Shown: positions 20,480-32,159, numbered from the stretch's first letter. The stretch: 64,000 bases of DNA from Omphiscola glabra (GCA_964017045.1 OZ024796.1:19305510-19369509), one strand, 5' to 3'. Notes: a model not told the origin generated them from the letters alone. Numbers and translations: made by a program.

Positions 20480-21334
20480 GGCGCACTTTAGCTCCGTTAT
20501 TTAGATGTCCATTTGTTGGTCAACGTCTCGATGTCTGGGGATCAAAACATTATGTGCATTAAGCTGGACAGTATCAGAATCAAATCTATTTCAAAGTCAC
20601 AGTAAGGAATTGTGCTCCATACAGCTTATGAAATAGAAGTGAGAGACTATTTTATACATTCTTTTGAATAATGCAAACGTATACACTTTGTGATGATAAG
20701 TATGAATATTGTTAAGTTCCTTTCAGAAATATAGTATTTAAAATTTAATTGTTTGCTTTAAGTAGCACATTTGAACTCTTCTTTGATGAAAACAAATTTA
20801 CAAAGTTATCGATTCGGGACTTATTTAATAGCTTTGAAATTGCACCAAGAAGACTTACGTCCTGAAATAGTCAATAGCCAAAAGCCAATATATCTTTCTT
20901 CTAGTGGTTAAGTTATGCACACATTTCTTGTTTCCAAACATTTGAATCGTTTCAACTCTACAACGGATCATGTTTCAAAACAAGTTCTTAAGTTTCCACA
21001 CCGTTAACACAACAATGAATCTAGGACCGTTGTATACGATCAAATTTTCCACTCAAGCGAAGTGGAAAAAAAATAACGAAAAAAACAACAACAACAAAAA
21101 CAAATAAAACATTTTGCAATATAAGAGAACTCTTCAAAATCTAAACAAATGTTTGCTCCATCTCGTTGTTGTCATGGAGACGTTTGTTTACTTTTGGTTG
21201 CCAGAAATGGGGAAATGATCGTTTCTCTCGTTTACATTTGAGTTATGCTTTTGAAAGGTCATCCTTGGAGTAAAGCTGAATCCAAAGTGATCCAGTTCAC
21301 TTCCCCACTTTCATGGATGATGGCAAGCTAAAGA
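20480..21334. other. Unique AT-rich stretch with a half MITE end
   Basis: No gene is supported. 21027..21052 (gaccgttgtatacgatcaaa then ttttcc) matches the inverted end of the MITE at 14812, and no partner end is seen nearby. Confidence 0.55.
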
Positions 21335-22690
21335 TAGCGTCTCGTGAAAGTGTGAAGATTTATTGGAAGGAATGAAAACGTCGCGTGAAAGTATGAAGAT
21401 TTATTGGAAGGAAAGAAAACGTCTCGTGAAAGTATGAAGATTTATTGGAAGGAAAGAAAACGTCGCGTGAAAGTATGAAGATTTATTGGAAGGAAAGAAA
21501 ACGTCGCGTGAAAATATGAAGATTTATTGGAAGGAAAGAAAATTTTTCGTGAAAGTATGAAGATTTATTGCAAGGAGAGAAAATGTCTCGTGAAAGTGTG
21601 AAGATTTATTGGAAAGAAAGAAAATGTCTCGTGAAAGTGTGAAGATTTATTGGAAAGAAAGAAAATGACTCGTGAAAGTGTGAAGATTTATTGGAAAGAA
21701 AGAAAATGTCTCGTGAAAGTGTGAAGATTTATTGGAAAGAAAGAAAATGTTTCGTGAAAGTGTGAAGATTTATTGGCAGGAAAGAAAATGTCTCGTGAAA
21801 GTGTGAAGATTTATTGGTAGGAAAGAAAACGTCCCATGAAAGTATGAAAATTTATTGGAAGGAAAGAAAATGTCTCGTGAAAGTATGAAGATTTATTGGA
21901 AGGAATGAAAACGTCTCGTGAAAGTATGAAGATTTATTGGAAGGAAAGAAAATGTCTCGTGAAAGTGTGAAGATTTATTGGAAGGAAAGAAAATGTCTCG
22001 TGAAAGTGTGAAGATTTATTGGAAAGAAAGAAAATGTCTCGTGAAAGTGTGAAGATTTATTGGAAAGAAAGAAAATGTTTCGTGAAAGTGTGAAGATTTA
22101 TTGGCAGGAAAGAAAATGTCTCGTGAAAGTGTGAAGATTTATTGGAAGGAAAGAAAATGTTTCGTGAAAGTATGAAGATTTATTGGAAGGGAAGAAAATG
22201 TCTCGTGAAAGTATGAAGATTTATTGGTAGGAAAGAAAACGTCCCATGAAAGTATGAAAATTTATTGGGAGGAAAGAAAATGTCTCGTGAAAGTATGAGG
22301 ATTTATTGAAAGGAATGAAATTGTCTCGTGAAAGTATGTAGATTTATTGGAAGGAAAGAAATTGTCTCGTGAAAATATGAAGATTTATTGGAAGGAAAGA
22401 AAATGTCTCGTGAAAGTATGAAGATTTATTGGAAGGAATGAAAACGTCGCGTGAAAGTATGAAGATTTATTGGAGGGAAAGAAAATGTCTCGTGAAAGTA
22501 TGAAGATTTATTGGAAGGAAAGAAAATATCTCGTGAAAGTATGAAGATTTATTGGAAGGAATGAAAACGTCGCGTGAAAGTATGAAGATTTATTGGAGGG
22601 AAAGAAAATATCTCGTGAAAGTATGAAGATTTATTGGAAGGAATGAAAACGTCGCGTGAAAGTATGAAGATTTATTTGAAGGAATGAAAT
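21335..22690. repeat. Large 41-bp minisatellite
   Basis: About 33 copies with core gaagatttattggaaggaaa, followed by gaaaatgtctcgtgaaagt. A distinctive variant (gtcccatgaa, then gaaaatttattgg) appears at 21831 and again at 22241, exactly ten units later, and a three-unit period with gaatgaaaacgtcgcg repeats from 22435. The array therefore also grew by copying blocks of several units. Confidence 0.97.
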
Positions 22691-22911
22691 GAGCGCTGGT
22701 TGACGCCAATGAGTCCAACATTGCAGGACGGGCCATCTGGGAAACAGCTGACCATGGTTAGGGAGACGTCGCCCCATTATAATGGCGTAGGGTACATTAT
22801 ACCACTCTCTAGTGTCTGTTTACGGCCACCCTATTCTTGAATTAACGCCTCCGCCATATAAGCCCTTTAATGAAAACTTGAAACGCGATTGAGATGTATA
22901 GCATTGTATTG

Positions 22912-23097
22912 CAGAGGCGTAGCTACAGTGTTTTGCGACTGGGGACAAGATTCATTTTAAAGAGCCTCCCTTTCTTTATTCAACTCTCAAACAAATTATT
23001 TCCATCAATAAAATAATATTAAAGCATATTTTGGCACCCCTAACTAATCAGTCGCCCAGGGACATCTGTTTCCATGCTCCCCTTCGCTACGCCACTG
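22912..23097. mobile_element. hAT-type MITE with near-perfect target duplication
   Basis: A 186-bp element with ends CAGAGGCGTAGC and GCTACGCCACTG. It is flanked by ttgtattg (22904..22911) and ttgttttg (23098..23105), one mismatch in eight. Same terminal motif as the element at 13249, with a different body. Confidence 0.88.
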
Positions 23098-23105
23098 TTG
23101 TTTTG

Positions 23106-23565
23106 TATTTAAAGTAACGAAAGGGGGCTACTTTTCGTTCGTCTTCACAACACAAAGTTATTAAAAATCTCCGTCAATATATAACATTTTTTTCCCCACC
23201 TAAGTTTGGAGGGGGGGGGGGAAGAGTCACGTGGATAGTATTTTCATAACATAAGCGCAATGTGGATATAAAGCGTTTATTGGTATTTATAATGAGAATG
23301 ACACGAAATGATTAGAAATCATGGATTACTACTCAACGTACAATGTTGTAGCGTGATCGATTGGTCTCAACGCAACTTTGATCAGTTTGGAAAAATTTAG
23401 AAAGCCTACCATTAAAGGATATTGGGGAAAAGGTCATTTTGAGCGGACGAAACGAATTTCAGCTTGAAAGAAAGTTGCATTGCAGCTTATGGTTTTGTGT
23501 CGTGTGCAACAAATACTGTTGAAAAAATATCTAAATCATGGTAAAACGTAGAAAATACTGTAATT
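23106..23565. other. Unique stretch
   Basis: Contains a G10 run at 23212. No coding or repeat signal otherwise. Confidence 0.5.
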
Positions 23566-23835
23566 TAATGTCTCCTTTATTGTACTTCATTGTATCCCTA
23601 ATTGTCCTTTATTATCCCAGTTATTGCCTTTTATTTTCCAATTAATGCCCTATATTGTCTCTCGTTTTTCCCTTCATTAAACGCTGTATTGACCCTCATT
23701 GTTCCCATTATTGATACTCTTTCTCCCTCTTAATTGATACTCTTTTTCCCTCTTATTGCCCTTCGTTTTCCTTATCATTGCCATTTATTTCCCTTCATTT
23801 TGACTATTTTTACCTTCATTGCCTCGTGTTGCCAC
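23566..23835. repeat. Degenerate pyrimidine-rich tandem repeat
   Basis: About a dozen loose copies of a unit near 20 bp built on cctttattgtcccttatt. Plus-strand purines are scarce. Confidence 0.7.
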
Positions 23836-24639
23836 CATTGGTAAACACTGGACCGCATACCACAATACATATCATTGGGCTCAAATCTTAGCTGATATTC
23901 AAGAGGAAGTCCGAGCCTAGGGGGAAAAATGACTGCTTCATTGTATCCCTTGTTTCTATGCTACCCGTATTTTACATCACGTAATACCTCGAAGAAAGAT
24001 TGACTAAAGTTAACATTCAAACTTAAATGTTCATTCCTTTTCTGTGAAAGTTTTGATCTCTAGATAAACCTGGTGTCTTTCCGTCCTCGTGAGACGATGG
24101 CGGCGCTTTGGACACTTCATTATAAGGATGGCTTACGATGCCGATCCTGAAATGGAAGTCTGGGCAGAACTCTCCCAAAAGTACCTTGCTCCTGGTTAAA
24201 TTTGGCCTTCCGTAACGCTCCTTTCTCTTTTTTAAGGACTCAAGATATCAAACATTGATTGCAAATTGTATGAATCTGTAGATGTTTGTGAGATCTTTAG
24301 TGCATCTAAGACAACTTAAACTAACTTATAACCATAACGGAATCATTCAATGAACCCTAATAATGACATGAATGTTCTACGAGCCAAACTGGAGCGTCAA
24401 AATTACATGGAGCGATAGTGTCCTTAATCATTACGGTGACGTTATAATAAATGTACTCTTTACCGATTACGAACACTGCTGGCCCGGAAACTGTACGAAA
24501 CATTTTACATTGAATCTATGACTTCTGTAAGTCAACACTTAGCTTTCTACAGATGTCCAACATAAATTGATACTTGAATCTATAGGACTTACCTCAAACT
24601 GTCTTATTTTTATAGAGATGTCCAACAAAAAGTGAAATA
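23836..24639. other. Unique non-coding stretch
   Basis: Mixed composition. A short ORF beginning ATGGCGGCG at 24098 ends after 17 codons. No splice pair or domain was recognised. Confidence 0.45.
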
Positions 24640-25190
24640 GGAATGATCTAAGTCAGCTGTTATCTCTCTACAGATGTCCTCTAGTCTTTCAATCCAGCTA
24701 TCCACAATCACTATACAGACTTTCCACTGTGGGCATATCACATCCTACTGAGACAGCGGGAGTCGGCGATACTGCTAGTATCACGAAGAATTAACTCTGT
24801 CAGGCCACCCCTGGGAATAGATGGCAGAGTTATCTGGCCCTTGTAGCATTATCTCGCACCCCCGCACTGTATGCTGTGGTAATTTGTCCCCCCTTACCTT
24901 CAGGGCCGTGTTCCCTGTACGCGCCGAATTCTTCAGAGCTGAGAACTCCACCATAACCGCCCCCCTTTAACAACCGCTATCTCATATGTAGACAAATTAA
25001 AGTGGCGTTTGGCCCCTCCCACATTCTATCTGACTTTCTCAATCTCCACTTATCGCGACAAGAATGCTCCACCCCCTGACCATACTATGTCAGTGTCATG
25101 GACTGCCTCCTCCCCCTACAAGACTTCTGGTCTCACATCTCACTGACATACATACACCGACACCAAGTAGACGACACAACATACCTGTAT
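24640..25190. other. Unique, relatively GC-rich non-coding block
   Basis: Stands out from the AT-rich surroundings and is free of tandem repeats. Several GATA-type words occur (agttatctgg, cattatctcg, gctatctc, cttatcgcg, ttctatctg). This could be a regulatory element, but there is no conservation evidence here. Confidence 0.3.
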
Positions 25191-25246
25191 GATTCAAATT
25201 ATGAGCATCTTTCACTTCTTTCAATCAATTACTATCAAGTACTAAT

Positions 25247-25850
25247 CTATGTTTAATAATAGCAAGTACTAATCCATGTTACATAGTGGCAAGTACTAAT
25301 CCATGTTACATAGTGGCACGTACTAATCCATGTTACATAGTGGCAATTACTAATCCATGTTACATAGTGGCAAGTACTAATCCATGTTACATAGTGGCAA
25401 GTACTAATCCATGTTACATAGTGGCACGTACTAATCCATGTTACATAGTGGCAAGTATTAATCCATGTTACATAGTAGCAAGTACTAATCCATGTTACAT
25501 AATAGCAAGTTCTAATCTATTTTACATAGTAGCAATTACTAATCCATGTTACATAGTGGCAAGTACTAATCCATGTTACATAGTGGCAAGTACTAATCTA
25601 CGTTACATAGTGGCAAGTACTAATCCATGTTACATAGTGGCAAGTACTAATCCACGTTACATAGTGGCAAGTACTAATCCATGTTACATAGTGGCAAGTA
25701 CTAATCCATGTTACATAGTGGCAAGTACTAATCCATGTTACATAGTGGCAAGTACTAATCCATGTTACATAGTGGCAAGTACTAATCCATGTTACATAGT
25801 AGCAAGTACTAATCCATGTTACATAGTGGCAAGTACTAATTTAAGTCACG
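25247..25850. repeat. Minisatellite, 27-bp unit
   Basis: About 22 copies with core agtactaatccatgttacat. A multiple of three, giving a nine-residue translated repeat (STNPCYIVA). Each unit contains TACTAAT, close to the branch-point consensus. Confidence 0.97.
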
Positions 25851-25999
25851 TAGCTTCTAGTGGACTATGCCCATGATAAACTCATGTTCTCCTGTTGAAT
25901 ATCTCTATTGTGTTGGGTTCCTTTAGTGCCTTCCATATTTAAGATACAACAATAAGTATGCTTCAACAATCACTGCACTAACAGAAATAGGGCCACTTA

Positions 26000-26510
26000 C
26001 ATAACTATGACCACTTACATAACTATGACCACTTACATAACTATGACCACTTACATAACTATGACCACTTACATAACTATGACCACTTACATAACTATGA
26101 CCACTTACATAACTATGACCACTTACATAACTATGACCACTTACATAACTATGACCACTTACATAACTATGACCACTTACATAACTATGACCACTTACAT
26201 AACTATGACCACTTAAAGAACTAGCGTCATTTACAGAACTAGCGTCACTTATAGAACTAGCGCCACTTACAGAACTAGGGCCACTTGCAGAACTAGGACC
26301 ACTCACAGAAATAGGGTCACTTACAGAAATAGGACCACTTACAGAAATAGGACCACTTACATAACTAGGACCACTTACAGAACTAGGACCACTAACAGAA
26401 CTAGGGCCACTTACAGAACTAGGACCACTTACAGAACTAGCGCCAATTACAGAACTACCACCACTTATAGAAAAACACCACACACAAATATAGCGCCACT
26501 CACACAACTA
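26000..26510 (-). repeat. 18-bp minisatellite with GTAAGTG in each minus-strand unit
   Basis: Thirteen almost perfect copies of cacttacataactatgac, then about fifteen diverged ones (cacttacagaactaggac). On the minus strand most units contain GTAAGTGG, a strong 5' splice-site core. Open frames on both strands are by-products. Confidence 0.96.
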
Positions 26511-26584
26511 GTGCCACTCACACAACTAGTGCCACTTCAACGTTTCTCCTGATAAACCCTTTCAACTTTTGTTCTTAACCCCGT

Positions 26585-26757
26585 CAATGTGTCTTCTGAT
26601 AAACCTTTTAAATGTGTCTTCTGACAAACACTTTCAATGTGTCTTCTGACAAACACTTTCAATGTGTCTTCTGACAAACACTTTCAATGTGTCTTCTGAC
26701 AAACACTTTCAATGTGTCTTCTGACAAACACTTTCAATGTGTCTTCTGACAAGCCTC
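26585..26757. repeat. Minisatellite, 24-bp unit
   Basis: Seven copies with core gtgtcttctgacaaacactt; the first and last are diverged. Confidence 0.95.
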
Positions 26758-27654
26758 TTCCATGGGAAAACTCCACTAAGTTATGAGAACTTATAACAGC
26801 TTCCACAATCAAGTGATGAATTTGATCAGACCCCCTGATCGTGGTGGGTGGTATTGTATAACGGCAGACTGGTGGATCATGACGTAGACAAGATGGTCAG
26901 ATCAGGGGGTGAGGGGCCTGGAACGTGTCTAACATTGAACCACTGGATACAAATTTGATGCAGGTATCTTCTGGTGGTACGTGGCGCAGGCGTAATCAGT
27001 CCTGGCTCCTGACTTGGATGAAACGAAACTCATGTCGCACCTTCACGGGCTTTTCTCCCCTTGCCCATCGCCATGTTGAACTCCTGGCTAATCTCCGTGA
27101 ACAAGACGGCCCCCTTACGAGGGGAAATCACTCACACGAAGTGTTTATTCTTGCAGACGATGCTAGCCAAAGTTGCTTACATTAAAGAAAAAAAAACGGA
27201 ATGTGTTTCTTTCAAGTTGTGGAAAACGAAATAATTAACAATAAAATAATTATAGCTCAGTTATTTAAAACAATATTTTGCAATAAAATAATTATACATA
27301 GTTTGATTTAAAAATGCACCAAAAAAAAAAAAAAAAAAAAGACTATTAAAAAAATTAAATTAAATTAAAAACATGTTATTTTGTTATAAACGTGTATTTG
27401 ACAAATTTGAGTTATTCAAAATACAACAGTTACAAAGTTAGAATACATGTTTATTTCCTGAAAGGTCATTGCTGGAAAGCGAACTCTTATTCATTATAAG
27501 TGTCAGATATGCATCATTATCATAAGACTGAACAATTTCCGTCAGGAAGGCAAATGGTCACCGAGTAGTTGACAATCGATTACCGCATTGCTCAAGCGAG
27601 ATGAAAATCGAAATCTCGATGTTAAAGCGTGGGAGGGGGGGAGGAGGGGGGACT
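26758..27654. other. Unique stretch with a possible short exon
   Basis: 26820..27180 is more GC-rich than its surroundings. On the minus strand 27074..27041 reads ATG, then AMGKGRKARE, ending at AAG|GTGCGA, a donor-like site. It leaves one base of a codon, the phase needed to join exon A of the TCF21-like gene. This is a weak candidate. The rest is AT-rich, with an A-run at 27318..27339. Confidence 0.3.
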
Positions 27655-27830
27655 TTAGTATATTAATATCGAGGCGTGAAAAAGTGTGCGATGCAAGTTT
27701 GAGGAGGAAGGGAGATTGCACTAATTGGGATTCTTAAAAAGTGAGTTACTTGAATGCATGCTCTGTCAAATTTTCAGCGGCCCCCCCCCCTCATTGATTA
27801 TATTTTATAAAGGATTTATACGAAAAACTT
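27655..27830 (+). repeat. Dispersed repeat family A, copy 1
   Basis: Shares with 61215..61388 and the minus strand of 30180..30340: ggcgtgaaaaaNtgtgcg, a G-rich stretch, attNggattcNtaNaaagtg, then tgtcaaattttcagc, a C-rich stretch and ataaaggatttata. Similarity is about 70% by eye. No coding capacity; class unknown. Confidence 0.75.
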
Positions 27831-28237
27831 AGTTTTTATGGTTTGTTCAATTAAATCATTTATATTTACTTCGCTTTTCTTCGTTTGTTTCTGTGTTTAA
27901 GGCACAAATCTTCGAAAAGCTAATTTACCCACTTTCCGTCATCCTATCGAGCTGAAACTTAGCACATAAACCCGTTGTCAATGACAACACATTCTGTCAG
28001 ATTTTCAGCCAAATCCCTACCTTCAACCCCCCCCCCCCCCCAAATATATGTTTTAACGCTACCAGATACCACTGATTTCACAAAATAAAATTCCCAAACA
28101 ACTAACTAAATGAGATTCTCAAAAATATCGCTTGTTGCGCAATATTTTCTTTTGTTTTATGGAAATAGTTGGTGTAATAAATCTGCTGCGTAAAAGAGGG
28201 TGGGGACATAGAAATATTAAAATAGTTCAGTGGCGTA
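27831..28237. other. Unique stretch with a poly(C) tract
   Basis: 27950..28050 (gagctgaaacttagcacata ... attttcagcc ... C15) resembles 30600..30660 (aagtttcagcttgatagg), so a further dispersed repeat is likely. No gene is seen. Confidence 0.45.
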
Positions 28238-28455
28238 AAAAAAAAAAGTGCGGTTGTGAGCTTTGTAAAGAAAAAAAGTGCGGTTGTGAGCTTTGTAAAA
28301 AAAAAAGTGCGGTTGTGAGCTTTGTAAAGAAAAAAAGTGCGGTTGTGAGCTTTGTAAAAAAAAAAAGTGCAGTTGTGAGTTTGTAAAAGAAAAAAAAGTG
28401 CGGTTGTGAGCTTTGTAAAAAAAAGTGCGGTTGTGAGCTTTGTAAAAAAAAAAAA
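28238..28455. repeat. Minisatellite with A-runs, about 28-30 bp
   Basis: Eight copies with core gtgcggttgtgagctttgta, separated by A-runs of 6-11 that vary from copy to copy. Confidence 0.95.
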
Positions 28456-28564
28456 GCCAAGAGAAGAGAGGGGCAACTTAGCTGATAGAAGAGTGTGGCA
28501 AAAAGGCTTAATGTAAGTCATGTTTGTTAACAATTGACAATGTGAATCGTTTGTAGTTGTAAAT

Positions 28565-28632
28565 TATGGCTAAAAGGGTTTAGGCTAACGGGTTATAGGC
28601 TAAAGGTTTACAGGCTAAAGGGTTATAAGCTT
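28565..28632. repeat. Short tandem repeat, 15 bp
   Basis: Four copies close to ggctaaagggttata. Confidence 0.85.
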
Positions 28633-28659
28633 TGAATACACACCATCAAGTTTATCAGC

Positions 28660-29000
28660 TCATCTATTTGTGGACGATCGCTCGTTTTGCGGGATTTTAA
28701 ATGTCACACAAATGTCATGACTGCCATGTAGCCTGACTTCATCAGCACACATCACAGGTTTGCAACCCCTCTTCCAACACCAAGCCGATTTCCGTTTCTT
28801 GTTGTCCGTCTCGTCCGACTGCCTGGTCCCAGAGGGCGGGAAGCAGAATAAAAACATGGCGCTCCCTGCTCGCTGCCGCATGTAAACAATCGGCCACAAT
28901 TAGCGTCCTCGCGTGGTGCGCGAGATCTCGCTTACGGCATTACCCCTACATCACCGAAAACAACGGACGGCTTCCGCTTGCCTGTAATATAGATGGCTGT
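28660..29000. promoter_or_regulatory. CpG-rich unique block, possible promoter or 5' exon
   Basis: Unusually many CpG for this window, including ctcgcgtggtgcgcgagatc, and no repeats. The minus strand has an open frame containing DETDNKKRKSAWCWKRG, a hydrophilic stretch that could be coding but matches nothing I recognise. Its position upstream of the minus-strand bHLH gene makes it a candidate 5' region for that gene. Confidence 0.3.
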
Positions 29001-29174
29001 TGGGTGTGTAAATAAGCTTACAATCGTTTGACCAACTCTCATTGCTGAACTAGAGCCAACACAGATGGTCTCTAAAGGTCTGAGAATTTTCTGAATCTAC
29101 GGTAAAAACGCTTTGTCTCTGTTGAATGACTGGGTCATCTGTGGTTATCTCCATTACCCTCATCTATGAAGCCT

Positions 29175-29521
29175 TCGGCGATTGTACATTAGTGTATCCT
29201 TATCTTTGAGAACCTCTGCTATTGTACATTAGCGTATCTCAATCTTTGAGAACGTCTGCGTGTATACTTGAGCGTATCACGGATCTTTGAGAACATCTGC
29301 TATTGTACATTAGTGTATCTCAATCTTTGAGAACGTCTGCGTGTATACTTGAGTCTGTCACGGATCTTTGAGAACCTCTGCTATTGTACATTTGGGTATT
29401 TGAATCTTTGAGAACATCTGCGTGTATACTTGAGCGTAACATGGATCTTTGAGAACCTCTGCTATTGTACATTAGTGTATCTCAATCTTTGAGAACCTCT
29501 GCTATTGTACATTAGTGTATT
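29175..29521. repeat. Compound minisatellite, about 40 bp, two alternating types
   Basis: Nine copies ending tctttgagaacctctg. One type has ctattgtacattagtgtat, the other cgtgtatacttgagcgta, and the two alternate from about 29200 to 29450, an effective 80-bp higher-order unit. Confidence 0.92.
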
Positions 29522-30179
29522 CAGAGAATTGTTAGAAACTTCAGGAACAACAATTAAATAATTCATTTCTTACAATACTAGCACATCGATTTATAAACCC
29601 CAATACTACACAGCTCCCCCCCCCCCTAAAAACCACACGCATGGGCGCCCGCGCACACACAAAAATATACACATACACACACGCTTTAAATTCCTTTAAT
29701 ACAACTTGGAACGTCCATTTACTTTCAGCTTTTCTTACCGTCATATGAAAATCAATCCACCATTTTGTAGAGTTAAATTGAAATTCAGAAAATTCGAGCA
29801 AAGTTTAGCGGATAGTGGAAATATTTCAAAGAATCGGTGCCCGCAAATATCGCAGAAAAACCCCTTGAACTTTCTGGAGGTAAGTTACAAATTAATGAAG
29901 ATATTAATTAACACATTAATTAACATTCTTCACCTTCCACAAAATTCCTCCTTCTAGAACAAATTTCTTGATTCAAAATCCCGAGATTTGATTCGTTGAT
30001 TGACAATTCTAAAAGAACATGTTGCTAACTGTGGTGAACAAAACTGAACTGGAATTGACTGGGATATCGAAACACTGTAACTGATTATTTAAGTAACGAT
30101 TGGATTCTAATCTAAAGATGTTTCATTTTTAAATAGGTAAAGAAGTAGCGGCATGTAAATAGGTAGGGCAAATTGTCTT
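29522..30179. other. Unique AT-rich stretch
   Basis: Contains a short acacac tract and a C10 run (29608). ORFs under 90 codons on both strands lack any recognisable domain. Confidence 0.45.
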
Positions 30180-30340
30180 TTTACTATGTTATCAATCAAT
30201 GGGGGCGGGGCTAAAAATTAGACAAAACATTTATTCAAGCAACACACTTTATAAGAATCCCAATTATTGACCCCACCCCCCCCCCCCCCAAAGGCTGGCA
30301 TCCGCACATTTTTTTCACGCCCCTGAACAATGTCAATTTT
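30180..30340 (-). repeat. Dispersed repeat family A, copy 2 (inverted)
   Basis: The minus strand reads caggggcgtgaaaaaaatgt, a G14 tract, then aattgggattcttataaagt and ttttagccccgccccc, matching the copies at 27655 and 61215. Confidence 0.78.
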
Positions 30341-31102
30341 CTGATTACCCACCCACTTTTACACCGCATATTTATTTCAACAACTGTTTCTGAAAAAACA
30401 AAAGAACATATTACGCACCAAACGCACTTGCATCATTTAAAAAAAAAAAAGGAATCTTAATTAGCGCAGTTATCGGGAATTTTATTTCGTCAAATCAGAG
30501 GTCATCATATTTCATTCATCTGAAAAACAGGAGCAAAATGTATTTTGGGGTTGGTGTTGGTGTAACGGCTGAAAATTTGACTGGATGTTTGGTCATCATG
30601 AACTAGTGTATGGGCCAAGTTTCAGCTTGATAGGTTAACGGGATGTGGGTCAATAAGCCGACCGAAGATTTTTCCCACCTCGCCAGAAACACATGAGCAA
30701 AAGGAAAGTTAATATAAAGAATTTTTAAAAAAATGCAAATTATATCGCTTTAAATATAAATGATTACACCAACACATTAGTTTGTATCTGATAACAATTT
30801 TAATTTTGGAAAAAATATTGATTACATTTAGATTTGTATTGTAATGTTAGAGCATGACGCCATAACAAAACTGATTACTTACAGCATACCTTACCGTACA
30901 AGTTGATTTGATTTTATCATGTCATAGTAGTGCTAGAGACATCCAATGATGGATACTTTGTAAGGACTATTTTAATAATTAAGTAATTTACCCCCATAAC
31001 CAAAATAAACTAAATCAGAAATCGCTGGTGATGTCTTTAGATATATAGTTTCTAAGATATTGATTCTATATACACTGCGGCTCTAAGTATGCGATACAAC
31101 TT
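30341..31102. other. Unique AT-rich stretch
   Basis: 30560..30680 resembles 27940..28020 loosely (ctgataggttaacgggatgt). Nothing else is supported. Confidence 0.45.
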
Positions 31103-31453
31103 GATCGGCTTCTATACCATTATCTTTCTAATTGATAGGCATCTATACGGTCATCTTTCTAATTGATAGCCTTCTAAACCTTCATCTTTCTAATTGATAG
31201 GCTTCCAAACCTTCATCTTTCTAATTGAAAGCCTTCTAAACCTTCATCTTTCTAATTGAAAGCCTTCTAAACCTTCATCTTTCTAATTGAAAGCCTTCTA
31301 AACCTTCATCTTTCTAATTGATAGGCATCTATACGGTCATCTTTCTAATTGATAGCCTTCTAAACCTTCATCTTTCTAATTGAAAGCCTTCTAAACCTTC
31401 ATCTTTCTAATTGATAGGCTTCCAAACCTTCATCTTTCTAATTGATAGGCTTA
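31103..31453. repeat. Minisatellite, 31-bp unit
   Basis: Eleven copies with core ctttctaattgataggctt. The order of variants (gcatctatacggtc, gccttctaaacc) repeats at 31140 and 31325, suggesting copying of multi-unit blocks. Confidence 0.96.
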
Positions 31454-32159
31454 TCTACCGAAAGCTTTCTAAAATACAATGTGTACAGCTTCCTTTTCAT
31501 TTCAACTCGATAATTTTTTTAATGTGTTTTCTTGCTCACTTCTCGAGATGGCACTCTGCCCCTGAGACCTACTGCATATCATATTCAGGAGTCCAATCTG
31601 AGCTCCGGTAAAAGCCTGGAGACCAAACACCGCGGAGCTTATTTACCTAAAATCTTGCCATGTAGCTGCCACATGAAACAAGTTACCTTGAACAGCAGTG
31701 AGTGACTGGCGAGGTGAGGTCAGCTATTTCCACTGGGAGGCGGTCAGCGACTTCCACAACAGAAGAGATCCCCAGCCGAGCGCGCTGCACTTCCGTCTCC
31801 TGTTAGGGGATTTAAGCGATAATATACAAGCTGCACCTGCGCCCTGTTTTTTCAGAGGATGCAACTGCAGCATGGTGTTCTGTTGTTTTTCTATTTCCCT
31901 TCACCCCCCCCCCCTTTTTTTCTGATAAGTTAAGCGATGATTTAACTAACATCACAGCACAGATTTAATTAGCTATTGCACATCACCATCAATAGTCCAC
32001 TATACCTGAACAATGGAATATGACAACTAATATTCCATATCATCTTTAATCCTCAACATCATCACACATAGTGTATATTATCTCGAAAAATGACGTGACC
32101 CCAATAGTTCACATTACCTACTAAACTCCCAAATTACCATCAAATAGTCCACACAAACT
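31454..32159. other. Unique stretch with a CpG-rich core and a minus-strand donor
   Basis: 31540..31870 is relatively GC- and CpG-rich and repeat-free. The minus strand reads CTGCTGTTCAAG|GTAACTTG at about 31683, a good donor, so a non-coding first exon is possible. 32090..32159 leads into the next array. Confidence 0.35.

Noticed and set aside
25286..26507. Two repeat-protein-like ORFs of about 195 codons
   Set aside because: Pure translations of 27-bp and 18-bp tandem units with no unique N- or C-terminal domain or signal peptide.
26925..27185. 86-codon plus-strand ORF in a GC-richer stretch
   Set aside because: No recognisable domain, no splice context on the plus strand and no repeat partner; left as unique DNA.
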